A DNA stretch of 64,000 nucleotides from contig SVOC01000003.1 in assembly GCA_015066625.1 (NCBI GenBank), forward strand, positions 100,045 to 164,044. The letters run 5' to 3'. The stretch's first letter is position 1. Each line of letters begins with the position of its first letter. This document shows, piece after piece, positions 43,858 through 51,713 of the stretch. The translations under genes and the position numbers were made by a program. The DNA is from Oscillospiraceae bacterium. Lineage in GTDB: Bacteria > Bacillota > Clostridia > Oscillospirales > Acutalibacteraceae. The notes beneath the pieces were generated by a model. That model ran no database searches and had not been told where the DNA came from. It saw only the letters and a list, made by a program, of their open reading frames with translations.

Positions 43858-44604
43858 ATGTTTTTACACGAAAAAACTTATGATATCGATGAGCTTGTAA
43901 GGCATAATCTTCATATTCATACCCGTTTTTCAGGCTGTGCAAAGCCGGAAATGAAAGCAAGGGATATTGTGCTTACCGCCGAAAAAGCAGGGCTTGAAAT
44001 GATTGCAATGACCGACCATAACTACATAGACAAGCGGAATGCGGTTGCGCAGCAGAGATACGATATTCTCCGCGAAATCGCAGATATGGAAACAAAGGTA
44101 AAGGTTTATGTGGGTGCGGAGCTTTCCGCTTACGGTATCGGCAAATTTGCCGACGATATTGCCTGCGACAGCTCACTGGATTACAGACTTTACACAACCA
44201 ACCACTATCATCAGGGTTATTGGGAGCATCCCGAAAACAAAACTCCCCGAGGCTATGCTGAGCATATGCTTGCCATTGTTGACGGCGTAATCGAAAGCGG
44301 CAGAGTTGACTGCTTTGCACATCCCTTTATGTCAGGTTATATCCACGCTTTTGATGATTTTAAGGATGTTACCAGAGCTTATACCGATAACGAACTGGGC
44401 GATATAATGGCAAAGGCAGACAGCCGCGGAATTGCCTGGGAAATCAATGTTCCCGCCGTTAAAAAAGACCCCGATTTCCACCGCAGATATTTCAATATCG
44501 GCAGGGAAGCGGGCGTAACCTTCAATATGGGCACCGATGCCCATCTGCTCTGCAACATCGACCCCAAGCAGTTTGCGGAGGAACTTAAAAAATTTCTTTA
44601 TTAA
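43858..44604 (+). CDS. PHP-domain phosphoesterase
   Basis: 248-aa PHP protein, last gene of the Gfo-nagB-metG-tatD transcript. Metal motifs: NLHIHTRFSGC (about 18), MTDHNYI (about 55), GAELSAYG (about 83), FAHPFMSGY (about 150) and GTDAHLL (about 222). The size is that of HisK/HisJ-like histidinol phosphatases, and the window's his operon lacks this step, but the sequence does not prove that activity. Starts 2 bases after tatD, so coupled. Confidence 0.83.
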   Translation: MFLHEKTYDIDELVRHNLHIHTRFSGCAKPEMKARDIVLTAEKAGLEMIAMTDHNYIDKRNAVAQQRYDILREIADMETKVKVYVGAELSAYGIGKFADDIACDSSLDYRLYTTNHYHQGYWEHPENKTPRGYAEHMLAIVDGVIESGRVDCFAHPFMSGYIHAFDDFKDVTRAYTDNELGDIMAKADSRGIAWEINVPAVKKDPDFHRRYFNIGREAGVTFNMGTDAHLLCNIDPKQFAEELKKFLY

Positions 44605-44625
44605 TAACTCTGTAAAGCAAAAGAA

Positions 44626-44666
44626 ACAGGCTTGCATAGGAATAACCTATACAAGCCTGTGTTTTT
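44626..44666. terminator. Terminator after the metG operon
   Basis: Long stem ACAGGCTTGcATAGG / CCTATaCAAGCCTGT with GTTTTT; also lies after the convergent lipoprotein gene. Confidence 0.93.
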
Positions 44667-44677
44667 ATGTAAGCGGA

Positions 44678-45580
44678 TTAATACTTGAAGTTTCTGTAGA
44701 AGACGTGAGTTTTGCCTGTTGCATTACCGCCGCCTGCTGCATCGATTACAACGTCAATGTCGAATTCGACGGTAAGGCTGATAAGGTTGCCTGTTGCTGC
44801 GTCGATTTCTGCTTTAACGACTGCATTCTTGTAGCTTTCCTCAATAACTGCGCTGCTGAGAACTTCGCCGATTGCACTGAAAATAACGGGAGCAGTCTTG
44901 TGGTCGAAGTAGCTCTTGTCTGCATCGCCGACGCAGATACCGCACTTGTCAATGGGAGCCTTTGTCCAGGATTCTGACTTTGAAGCCTTGCTGGTGCCGC
45001 CCTTGACGTTGAGAGTGATTGTGTATTTGCCGTTGTTCTCTGTGCACTTTGCACCTGTAAGGTCAGACTCTGCAAGAGTGCTCTTTCTGAGGTAATGGTG
45101 GGGAACATCGCTTTCCCACTCACCCTTTGTTACGTCCATTGTGTACTTGTTTTCGGCACCGATGCCCATGAAGCTGTAAATAAGGTTACCGAATGTCTTG
45201 AGAAGGAAACCTGCATTAAGAGTTTCGTTGTCGGTGTAGCGCTCTTTGTTGAAGCCGACTTTTGCTGCATATGCCTTGTTGATTGCATCATTGTAAAAAG
45301 CAAGGATTTCAGCGGTTGTTTCGGGAGCCTTTTCGGCAGCTGCATCAGTTGATTCTTCTGCTGATGTGCTTTCGTCGGCGGCTGAGGGATCTTCTGCTGA
45401 GGGGTCTTCTGCAGAAACGTCGTCTGAAGCTGCTTCTGTTGATTCCTCAACGGGAGCTTCGTCTGTTACTTCTTCTGCTGCTGTTGTGGTTGTGGTGGTT
45501 TCGTCTTCTGTGTTTCCGCCGCAGGCTGCAAAGCCGAGAAGCATTGCAAGTGCAAGCAGAATTGCAAGAATTTTTTTCAT
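44678..45580 (-). CDS. Predicted lipoprotein of unknown function
   Basis: 300-aa secreted lipoprotein. Signal peptide with lipobox GFAAC (Cys20), then a low-complexity acidic/Thr/Ser linker (about 25-85) with SAEDPSAEDP-type repeats, then a globular part (about 90-300) of no recognised family with an NAGFLLKTFGNLIYSFMG stretch. The linker suggests reach across the cell wall. AAGGAGAAATTCCC ribosome site. Its likely -10 box (TATAAT, 45599-45604) sits at the edge of the Y-shaped element at 45608-45887. Confidence 0.8.
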   Translation of the reverse strand: MKKILAILLALAMLLGFAACGGNTEDETTTTTTAAEEVTDEAPVEESTEAASDDVSAEDPSAEDPSAADESTSAEESTDAAAEKAPETTAEILAFYNDAINKAYAAKVGFNKERYTDNETLNAGFLLKTFGNLIYSFMGIGAENKYTMDVTKGEWESDVPHHYLRKSTLAESDLTGAKCTENNGKYTITLNVKGGTSKASKSESWTKAPIDKCGICVGDADKSYFDHKTAPVIFSAIGEVLSSAVIEESYKNAVVKAEIDAATGNLISLTVEFDIDVVIDAAGGGNATGKTHVFYRNFKY

Positions 45581-45607
45581 TGGGAATTTCTCCTTTACAT
45601 TATAATA

Positions 45608-45887
45608 TTACTTTTTGAAACAGAAATTGATAAGGTTTTGAACGGAACCTTTCCGCCGTATCTTCGTTGAAAATTCTTGAAATAGCCTCGTATTCCTGCA
45701 AATTTTCGCCTTGACACGACGAAAATTTCCTCGTTCAAAACTGCTTCGCATCTGAAATGTAACAGATTGCGTGCAGTCGGGCATTTCTTCGATGCAGACA
45801 TACGGGCGTATGTCAAAGAGAAAAATGCTCGAATGTGCGTGATATTGTTGCATTTCAGACTTATATGATTTCTGTTTCGAAAAGTAA
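45608..45887. repeat. 280-bp Y-shaped inverted-repeat element (MITE-like)
   Basis: Terminal inverted repeats of about 25 bases (left TTACTTTTTGAAACAGAAAT, right complement TTACTTTTCGAAACAGAAAT) enclose two long hairpin arms. Arm 1 spans GTTTTGAACG (45635) to CGTTCAAAAC (45741), with an AAATTTTCG/CGAAAATTT tip. Arm 2 spans CTGAAATG (45752) to CATTTCAG (45858), with a GACATAC-GGGC-GTATGTC tip. No target duplication is clear. A short frame across it is probably not a gene. It lies between galT and the lipoprotein gene. Confidence 0.82.
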
Positions 45888-45910
45888 AACTTTCGGTATT
45901 GTTTCCGTGA

Positions 45911-47395
45911 TTATACAGATTCGGCGAATCTCATAAATGCGGCAAAGCCTTCTTCCGTGCGCTTGAATACACCTGCGTGTTCAAGTACGGTTGCAAATAC
46001 CTTGCCTACTTCCGCTTCAAGAATGCTCATCACATTCTCTGCGGTAACCTCACCGTAAGACGGCAGGAATTCCTCAACCCAATCCGCGTGGCTTGCGGTG
46101 AGTGCATCTGCACGCAAATCCTTGCCGTTTACCATTGCGTCTGCAAGGGCTTCAAGCTCAGTTTTGAGTCTGGGGGGCAATACTGCAAGACCCATAACCT
46201 CAATAAGACCGATGTTTTCTTTCTTTATGTGATGAAGCTCTGCATGGGGATGATAAACACCCATGGGATGCTCTTCGGTTGTGATGTTGTTGCGAAGCAC
46301 AAGGTCAAGCTCATACTTTGCGCCTCTGCGTCTTGCAATGGGAGTTATTGTGTTGTGAGGCACATCGGTATGTGCGAATATAAATGCACCCTCGTCTGTG
46401 TATTCACGCCACTTTGCAAGAATCTTATCTGCAAGGTCAACAAGCTTTTCGGGGCTTTCGGAGAGAAGCCTGATTGTTGACATAGGCCACTTTACAATGC
46501 CTGCCTCAACATCCTCAAAGCCTTTGAATGAAAGCTTTTTCTCAATGGGGGCACGCTCCATTGCAAATTCGTATCTGCCGCCCTGAAAATGCTCGTGGCT
46601 GAGAATTGAGCCGCCGACGATGGGCAGGTCTGCATTCGAGCCTACAAAATAGTGGGGGAAGAGTGTAACGAATTCAAGAAGCTTTGCAAATGCACTGCGG
46701 TCAATTTTCATGGGTGTATGCTTACCGTTGAAAACAATGCAGTGTTCGTTGTAATAAACATAGGGTGAATACTGCATGAACCAGCCCGAATTATCGATTG
46801 TGATGGGGATTATTCTGTGATTCTGCCTTGCGGGGAAATCAACCCTGCCCGCATAGCCCTCACATTCTCTGCAAAGCTGGCACTTGGGGTAGCCTGACTG
46901 AGGTGCATTCTTTGCGGCGGCAATAGCCTTGGGGTCCTTTTCGGGCTTTGAAAGGTTAACGGTGATATCAATTGTGCCGTATTCGCCGCTGTACTGCCAT
47001 TTAAGGTCTTTTGCGATTCTGTCACGGCGGATGTAATTGGTATCGCAGCTGAAGTTATAGTAATAGTCTGTTGCCTTTTCGGGGCTTTCATCATAAAGTG
47101 AACGGAATCTGCCGATAACCTGAGAGGGTCGGGGAGTAAGTGCACCCATAAGTGCGGTGTCAAACAAATCCCTGTATGTAACCGAATCCTCGATTATGCC
47201 CTTTTCGGCGGCGTAATCGCAAAGACCGTCAAGGATTTCGTTTATTTCACCCTCTGCCTCGGCGCAGGTATCGTCGTAAGCATCTTTTTTCAGAAGATAA
47301 AGTATGCTGTTTGTGCAATAAGGTCTGTCGCATTCTTCGATAAGCCCTTTTTTTACCGCATATGAAATAAGGGCTTTGATATATGTATCTGCCAT
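45911..47395 (-). CDS. galT: UDP-glucose--hexose-1-phosphate uridylyltransferase (GalT class II)
   Basis: 494-aa Leloir-pathway enzyme of the Firmicute type (about 490-510 aa), moving UMP between UDP-glucose and galactose-1-P. GalT-II signatures: FPARQNHRIIPI near 197, FQGGRYEFAMERAPIEKK near 275, and MGVYHPHAELHHIKKENIGLIEVMGLAVLPPRL near 380-410. galK and galE are not in the window. Own promoter at 47429-47457; AAAGAGG ribosome site. Confidence 0.97.
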   Translation of the reverse strand: MADTYIKALISYAVKKGLIEECDRPYCTNSILYLLKKDAYDDTCAEAEGEINEILDGLCDYAAEKGIIEDSVTYRDLFDTALMGALTPRPSQVIGRFRSLYDESPEKATDYYYNFSCDTNYIRRDRIAKDLKWQYSGEYGTIDITVNLSKPEKDPKAIAAAKNAPQSGYPKCQLCRECEGYAGRVDFPARQNHRIIPITIDNSGWFMQYSPYVYYNEHCIVFNGKHTPMKIDRSAFAKLLEFVTLFPHYFVGSNADLPIVGGSILSHEHFQGGRYEFAMERAPIEKKLSFKGFEDVEAGIVKWPMSTIRLLSESPEKLVDLADKILAKWREYTDEGAFIFAHTDVPHNTITPIARRRGAKYELDLVLRNNITTEEHPMGVYHPHAELHHIKKENIGLIEVMGLAVLPPRLKTELEALADAMVNGKDLRADALTASHADWVEEFLPSYGEVTAENVMSILEAEVGKVFATVLEHAGVFKRTEEGFAAFMRFAESV

Positions 47396-47428
47396 AATAT
47401 ACCTCTTTCAACATACTAAGGTAGATAC

Positions 47429-47457
47429 ATTATACACTTTACTTTCCGTATGTGCAA
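47429..47457 (-). promoter_or_regulatory. galT promoter
   Basis: Minus strand TTGCAC (47452-47457), 17-base spacer, TATAAT (47429-47434). Confidence 0.88.
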
Positions 47458-47505
47458 GCATTATGTTTGATTTTTATTCATAAAGTATATGATTTTTCGT
47501 TTTAA

Positions 47506-47516
47506 TATGCTAAAAT
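47506..47516 (+). promoter_or_regulatory. Extended -10 element before the unknown membrane protein
   Basis: TATGCTAAAAT with no good -35 at the expected distance; identical to elements at 37240, 48961 and 62063. Confidence 0.6.
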
Positions 47517-47536
47517 GATAAAAAGGAGATGATTTG

Positions 47537-48940
47537 ATGGGTATTTCCGATATGATTATATGCGTTCTTTTCGTAATGCTTGCTTCAAGCTACGGCTGGG
47601 GTATGCGCGGCACCGTTATCGGCGGCGAAAAGGGTGCAATGCTGCCCGGTGCGTTTATCGGTCTTATACTTGCCCGTTTCGCAGGCGGCGGAATATATGA
47701 AAATTTTTGGACTGTTGCGGCAGCAGGTCTTATGGGTATGACCTACGGCGGAAGCGAAACCTACGGCGAAACCATCGGTTTTGTGCTTCACCGTGACGCA
47801 GGCAGGGGTTACCGCCCCGTTAAGGGGTACTCGGGACTATTCCTCAAAGGTGCGCTGTGGTTTTCAATCTGCGGCGGTTTTATCGCTTTTGCAATTTCAT
47901 CAATGGCAGGCAACAAATATTCCCTTGCAGATATCATGATTTTCTGTCTGCTTATTCCCGTGTTCCAGCTTGTCGGGTATTATATTTTCAACACACCCTA
48001 TAATAAAGAAAAAGGTATTCATCCCAAATGCTATTACTCCCGCACACGCCGTGAGGAGTGGGGCGGCAACCTTGTGACCCTGCTTGCACTTATAGCGCTG
48101 GGTATTATCAGAAACGATTCCCTTATGCTTTCAATGATATGGGGCGGCTTCCTTGGCGGCGGTCTCGGCTGGCTTGCTGCAATGAAATTTTACGAAGCCA
48201 CCGTTTTCCCTGTGAGTAACGGCAAATACATTTTTGACCGCTTTTTCAGAAACGGCATCTATGACGGCTGGAAGACCATGGAATTCACTCTCGGCGCAAT
48301 CGGCGGTGCAGGTGTTGCAATCGGCTTTTGCAGAAAAATCTCTGCCGTTGAGGAAATCAACGGTATGATTGCTTCGTCGGGTCTGAATACATTACCACCG
48401 TCTGCCGAAAAATTCATGCCTCTTGCGGTTGGTCTGCTTGCGGCAGGGATAATTGCCGTAAATGCGTACGGATTATATTGCGATAAAAAAGAAAAGAATT
48501 GCAACACATTGCTTTGTGACAGAATTGAACGCACCTTATATAATGTAATACCTATGGCTTTGGTGCTTACGGGGTCTGCATACGCCGCAAGGCTTATGAC
48601 CGTGTTTATGCTTGTTCTTGTTCTCGGCATCAAATGCGTGTTTGAAAGATTTTCGGAGTCGCGGCTTATGCCTCTTTACGGTGCAATTGCACTTCCGGTA
48701 TGCGGCGGAGTTTTTGCAGGGGATATAATTCTCGGCGGCTACGGACCCTTTGCTCTTATCTTTGCAGGCACGGTGCCCTATCTTCTTGCAGAGCTTCTGC
48801 ACGCAATGTCGAAAAAGAGAAGGGCAGGCAGAAGCATCAAAGACGGGCTTTGCAAAACCGCATTTGCAACGGTATATCCATGCTTTTTGATAATGTGTAC
48901 CATAATATATATTGCATCGGCTAAAATTTTTGGATTTTGA
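47537..48940 (+). CDS. Polytopic membrane protein of unknown function
   Basis: 467-aa integral membrane protein with roughly ten to twelve hydrophobic segments. A glycine-rich N-terminus contains SYGWGMRGTVIGGEKGAMLPGAF (residues about 18-40) and MTYGGSETYGETIGFVLHRD (about 68-88), motifs I do not match to a named family; a cytoplasmic loop has YYSRTRREEWGG. ATG 47537 chosen because AAAGGAG lies 8 bases before it (TTG 47534 is just upstream). Between galT and the YerC gene. A transporter role is only a guess. Confidence 0.75.
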   Translation: MGISDMIICVLFVMLASSYGWGMRGTVIGGEKGAMLPGAFIGLILARFAGGGIYENFWTVAAAGLMGMTYGGSETYGETIGFVLHRDAGRGYRPVKGYSGLFLKGALWFSICGGFIAFAISSMAGNKYSLADIMIFCLLIPVFQLVGYYIFNTPYNKEKGIHPKCYYSRTRREEWGGNLVTLLALIALGIIRNDSLMLSMIWGGFLGGGLGWLAAMKFYEATVFPVSNGKYIFDRFFRNGIYDGWKTMEFTLGAIGGAGVAIGFCRKISAVEEINGMIASSGLNTLPPSAEKFMPLAVGLLAAGIIAVNAYGLYCDKKEKNCNTLLCDRIERTLYNVIPMALVLTGSAYAARLMTVFMLVLVLGIKCVFERFSESRLMPLYGAIALPVCGGVFAGDIILGGYGPFALIFAGTVPYLLAELLHAMSKKRRAGRSIKDGLCKTAFATVYPCFLIMCTIIYIASAKIFGF

Positions 48941-48942
48941 TA

Positions 48943-48971
48943 TTTACATTTTGCGTTTCGTATGCTAAAAT
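48943..48971 (+). promoter_or_regulatory. Promoter of the YerC-methyltransferase-hslO genes
   Basis: TTTACA (48943-48948), 17-base spacer, TAAAAT (48966-48971) within TATGCTAAAAT. Confidence 0.82.
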
Positions 48972-49009
48972 GTTAAAGTATAAAAGTGCTTTGAAAGGAC
49001 GAAAACAAA

Positions 49010-49297
49010 ATGGCTAACAAAATCAAAGACGATAATGTTGATTTTCTTTTCTCCGCAATTCTCAATCTTCAGTCTCTTGAAGAATGCTACGATTTCTTTG
49101 AGGACCTCTGCACCGTGCCCGAGCTTAAAGCTCTTTCGCAACGAATTGTTGTTGCAAAGATGCTCAGAGATAAGAAGGTTTACAGCGATATAGTTGCCGC
49201 AACAGGTGCAAGCACTGCAACAATCAGCCGCGTTAACCGTTCATTGCAGTACGGCTGCAACGGATATGAGGAAATCTTCAAGAGGATGGAAAAGTAA
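49010..49297 (+). CDS. YerC/YecD TrpR-family DNA-binding protein (HisR-type)
   Basis: 95-aa all-helical TrpR-superfamily protein: LFSAILNLQSLEECYDFFEDLCTVPELKALSQRIVVAKML, then the HTH DIVAATGASTATISRVNRSLQYG (about 63-85). YerC homologues have been described as regulators of histidine genes (HisR) in Gram-positive bacteria; here the his operon is 16 kb away, so it is a candidate regulator acting in trans. Its stop overlaps the next start by one base. Confidence 0.9.
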   Translation: MANKIKDDNVDFLFSAILNLQSLEECYDFFEDLCTVPELKALSQRIVVAKMLRDKKVYSDIVAATGASTATISRVNRSLQYGCNGYEEIFKRMEK

Positions 49298-50037
49298 TGT
49301 CCTACGATAATTTTTCCCGATTCTACGACCGCCTGACAGATAATGTTGAGTATGAGAAGCGTGCAGATTATTTTTGCAGGCTTCTTTCACTGTGCGGAAT
49401 TGAAGGCGGCATACTCCTTGACCTGGGATGCGGCACGGGCAATATGTCCGTTAAAATGGCTGAAAAGGGCTTTGAGGTAATCGGTGTTGACAGCAGTGTG
49501 GGTATGCTTAATGCGGCGCAGCAGAAGATGTTTGAAAGCGGTACACGCCTGCTTCTTCTCAATCAGCCTATGCAGGATATCGACCTTTACGGCACCGTTG
49601 ACTGTGCAATCTGCGTGCTTGACGGTCTTAACCATCTGGGCAGTGCGGGTGATGTGAAACGCACCTTTGAAAAGGTATCCCTCTTTATGAACAAAGGCGG
49701 TGCTTTTGCATTTGATGTGAACACAATACATAAGCATAAGAATGTGCTTGCGGATAACGCTTTTGTTTATGAATTTGATGATTTGTTCTGCGTGTGGCAG
49801 AATAATTATAACAGCGATGATAACAGCGTTGAAATCAGCCTTGATTTTTTTGAGGAAGAGGACGGCGTTTATTACCGCAGCGGAGAAAGCTTTTCGGAGC
49901 AGGCATATGAGCTTGCGGATATTTCCGCCTGGCTTTCTCAGGCAGGCTTTGAGGTTGTGGGTATCTTTGACGACCTTACAACCGACAGTGTAAGACCCGA
50001 CAGCGAAAGGGCAGTATTTTTAGCAAAGAAGAAGTGA
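49297..50037 (+). CDS. Class I SAM-dependent methyltransferase
   Basis: 246-aa cytoplasmic methyltransferase. SAM-binding motif I LLDLGCGTGNMSVKMAEKG (about 41-59), motif II VIGVDSS (about 61), motif IV DCAICVLDGLNHL (about 106). Substrate unknown. Translationally coupled to the YerC gene by a one-base overlap and followed after 4 bases by hslO. Confidence 0.88.
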   Translation: MSYDNFSRFYDRLTDNVEYEKRADYFCRLLSLCGIEGGILLDLGCGTGNMSVKMAEKGFEVIGVDSSVGMLNAAQQKMFESGTRLLLLNQPMQDIDLYGTVDCAICVLDGLNHLGSAGDVKRTFEKVSLFMNKGGAFAFDVNTIHKHKNVLADNAFVYEFDDLFCVWQNNYNSDDNSVEISLDFFEEEDGVYYRSGESFSEQAYELADISAWLSQAGFEVVGIFDDLTTDSVRPDSERAVFLAKKK

Positions 50038-50041
50038 TAAT

Positions 50042-50911
50042 ATGAGTGAACTTGTAAGAATGATTTCAACCGACGGTACTCTCACCGTTATTGCGGCGGA
50101 TACCACGGATATAGTTAACAGAATGGAGCAGATTCATCAGACATCTGCCGTAACCTCTGCCGCCCTGGGCAGACTTCTCACGGCGGCTTCAATGATGGGT
50201 GCCGTTCTTAAAGGTAAGGATAACAGTATTACTCTGCGTCTTAACGGCGGCGGTCCTGCAGGCTCCGTTATAGCCGTGTCGGACAGCGAGGGCAACGTAA
50301 GAGGTTATGTTTCAAACCCCGTGGTGGAAATTCCTCTCAATGTCAAAGGCAAGCTTGATGTTGCCGGTGCGGTGGGTACAGACGGCACTCTCACCGTTAT
50401 GAAGGACCTGGGCATGAACGAGCCCTATATCGGTCAGATTCCCATTGTGTCAGGCGAGATTGCCGAGGATATCACAAGCTATTTCGCAACAAGCGAGCAG
50501 CTTCCCAGTGTTTGTGCACTGGGCGTGCTTGTGAATCCCGATTTGTCAATTCAGGCGGCAGGCGGATTTATTATTCAGCTTCTGCCCACTGCGATGGATG
50601 ATACCATTGACAAGGTTGAAGAGTGTATAAAGGATATTCCTGCGGTAACACAGATGCTTACAAGCGGAATGACTCCCGAGGATATCTGCCGCAGCGTGCT
50701 TAAGGGCTTTGACCTTGAGGTGCTTGATACATCAAGACCCGAATACAGATGCAACTGCTCAAGAGAAAGAGTTGCAAAGGCACTTATCAGTACGGGCAAG
50801 GAAAGTCTGCTTGAAATGGCACAGGAAAAGGTGACGGAAGTATCCTGCCATTTCTGCGATAAGAAGTATAATTTCACTTCGGAAGAAGTTCTGAAACTTG
50901 TCGAAAAATAA
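50042..50911 (+). CDS. hslO: 33 kDa redox-regulated chaperonin Hsp33
   Basis: 289-aa holdase chaperone activated by oxidation. N-terminal substrate-binding domain (VRMISTDGTLTVIAADTT start, GAVLKGKDNSITLRLNGGGPAG near 58) and the C-terminal zinc switch with CNCS (about 237) and CHFC (about 268) cysteines. Full length. Last protein gene before the tRNA cluster; no strong terminator is visible before the tRNA promoter. Confidence 0.97.
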   Translation: MSELVRMISTDGTLTVIAADTTDIVNRMEQIHQTSAVTSAALGRLLTAASMMGAVLKGKDNSITLRLNGGGPAGSVIAVSDSEGNVRGYVSNPVVEIPLNVKGKLDVAGAVGTDGTLTVMKDLGMNEPYIGQIPIVSGEIAEDITSYFATSEQLPSVCALGVLVNPDLSIQAAGGFIIQLLPTAMDDTIDKVEECIKDIPAVTQMLTSGMTPEDICRSVLKGFDLEVLDTSRPEYRCNCSRERVAKALISTGKESLLEMAQEKVTEVSCHFCDKKYNFTSEEVLKLVEK

Positions 50912-50969
50912 TTCCGGAAAAGAACTAAAAACTTTTTTGAAAAAAATTAAAAAAATTTCAAAAAAAGGG

Positions 50970-50998
50970 TTGACAATTCCGAAAAAGTAGTGTATTAT
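50970..50998 (+). promoter_or_regulatory. Promoter of the five-tRNA cluster
   Basis: TTGACA (50970-50975), 17-base spacer, TATTAT (50993-50998). The 45 bases upstream are A/T tracts (AAAAAAATTTCAAAAAAA type), an UP-element-like context also seen before tRNA-Thr. Confidence 0.93.
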
Positions 50999-51032
50999 AC
51001 AGTACGTTGCTTGACGAAAGCGACGCCAACGT

Positions 51033-51108
51033 GGGAGCATAGCTCAGCTGGGAGAGCATCTGCCTTACAAGCAGAGGGTCACAGGTTCGAGCCCTGTTGT
51101 TCCCACCA
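51033..51108 (+). tRNA. tRNA-Val (TAC)
   Basis: 76 bases with encoded CCA. Acceptor GGGAGCA / TGTTCCC, anticodon loop CTTACAA with anticodon TAC, T-arm ACAGG-TTCGAGC-CCTGT. Confidence 0.97.
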
Positions 51109-51111
51109 TTT

Positions 51112-51188
51112 GGCCCGGTAGTTCAGCTGGTTAGAACGCTAGCCTGTCACGCTAGAGGTCGACGGTTCGAGCCCGTTCCGGGTCGCCA
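51112..51188 (+). tRNA. tRNA-Asp (GTC)
   Basis: 77 bases with encoded CCA. Acceptor GGCCCGG / CCGGGTC, anticodon GTC in CTGTCAC, discriminator G. Confidence 0.97.
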
Positions 51189-51192
51189 TTGA

Positions 51193-51221
51193 GTGACCTG
51201 TAATGAAAATTACAGGTCATT
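51193..51221 (+). other. Hairpin between tRNA-Asp and tRNA-Phe
   Basis: TGACCTGTAAT-GAAA-ATTACAGGTCA, an 11-base-pair perfect stem with a GAAA loop and a short TTT tail; probably a processing signal or weak terminator inside the cluster. Confidence 0.75.
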
Positions 51222-51226
51222 TCTAT

Positions 51227-51302
51227 GCCTCTGTAGCTCAGTTGGTAGAGCAGTGGACTGAAAATCCACGTGTCGCTGGTTCGATTCCGGCCGGAGGCAC
51301 CA
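51227..51302 (+). tRNA. tRNA-Phe (GAA)
   Basis: 76 bases with encoded CCA. Acceptor GCCTCTG / CGGAGGC, anticodon loop CTGAAAA with GAA. This is the tRNA expected to pair with the UUC specifier of the pheST T-box. Confidence 0.97.
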
Positions 51303-51308
51303 ACAGGT

Positions 51309-51384
51309 GCGGATGTAGCTCATCTGGTAGAGCGCCACCTTGCCAAGGTGGAGGTAGCGAGTTCGAGCCTCGTCATCCGCTCCA
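51309..51384 (+). tRNA. tRNA-Gly (GCC)
   Basis: 76 bases with encoded CCA. Acceptor GCGGATG / CATCCGC, anticodon GCC in TTGCCAA. Confidence 0.97.
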
Positions 51385-51431
51385 TTTTTTTAGCATAAAT
51401 TCCTGTTGGTCTTCATAACTTAATAGTGTAT

Positions 51432-51506
51432 GGTGCCATAGCCAAGTGGTAAGGCACGAGTCTGCAAAACTCTGATTCCCCGGTTCAAATCCGGGTGGCA
51501 CCTCCA
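51432..51506 (+). tRNA. tRNA-Cys (GCA)
   Basis: 75 bases with encoded CCA. Acceptor GGTGCCA / TGGCACC, anticodon GCA in CTGCAAA. Confidence 0.97.
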
Positions 51507-51512
51507 AAAAAT

Positions 51513-51540
51513 TCCAAGTCTTTTGACTTGGATTTTTTTT
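51513..51540 (+). terminator. Terminator of the tRNA cluster
   Basis: Stem TCCAAGTC-TTTT-GACTTGGA followed by TTTTTTTT. Confidence 0.95.
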
Positions 51541-51627
51541 ATCCATTGCGAAAGCAATGGTATATAATCAGCCGTCAGGCTGTATATCATCACCGAAGGT
51601 GTATCAGCTTTCGCAATGATTTTTTTG
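51541..51627 (+). repeat. 87-bp structured element with two inner hairpins
   Basis: Outer inverted repeat ATTGCGAAAGC (51545-51555) / GCTTTCGCAAT (51607-51617) encloses hairpins ATATAATCAGCC-GTCA-GGCTGTATAT and ATCACC-GAAG-GTGTAT; a T7 run follows. The left outer arm can instead form its own hairpin CATTGC-GAAA-GCAATG. Similar short hairpin strings are, from memory, interspersed in gut Clostridia genomes. It lies between the tRNA terminator and the CPBP gene. Confidence 0.75.
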
Positions 51628-51644
51628 TGAACACCCGCACTCGA

Positions 51645-51673
51645 TTGTAATTTCGCATCAGGTGTGATATAAT
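51645..51673 (+). promoter_or_regulatory. Promoter of the CPBP gene
   Basis: TTGTAA (51645-51650), 17-base spacer, TATAAT (51668-51673). Confidence 0.85.
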
Positions 51674-51713
51674 CATTTCAACAAATAAGACTTTGACGGG
51701 AAGGTTGCAGGAA

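Noticed and set aside
45608..45853. 81-codon minus-strand frame before the lipoprotein gene
   Set aside because: It lies entirely within the 280-bp inverted-repeat element and ends in its terminal repeat, so coding is unlikely, though such frames are often annotated as hypothetical.
51203..51418. 71-codon frame across the tRNA cluster
   Set aside because: It reads through tRNA-Phe and tRNA-Gly genes; not a protein.
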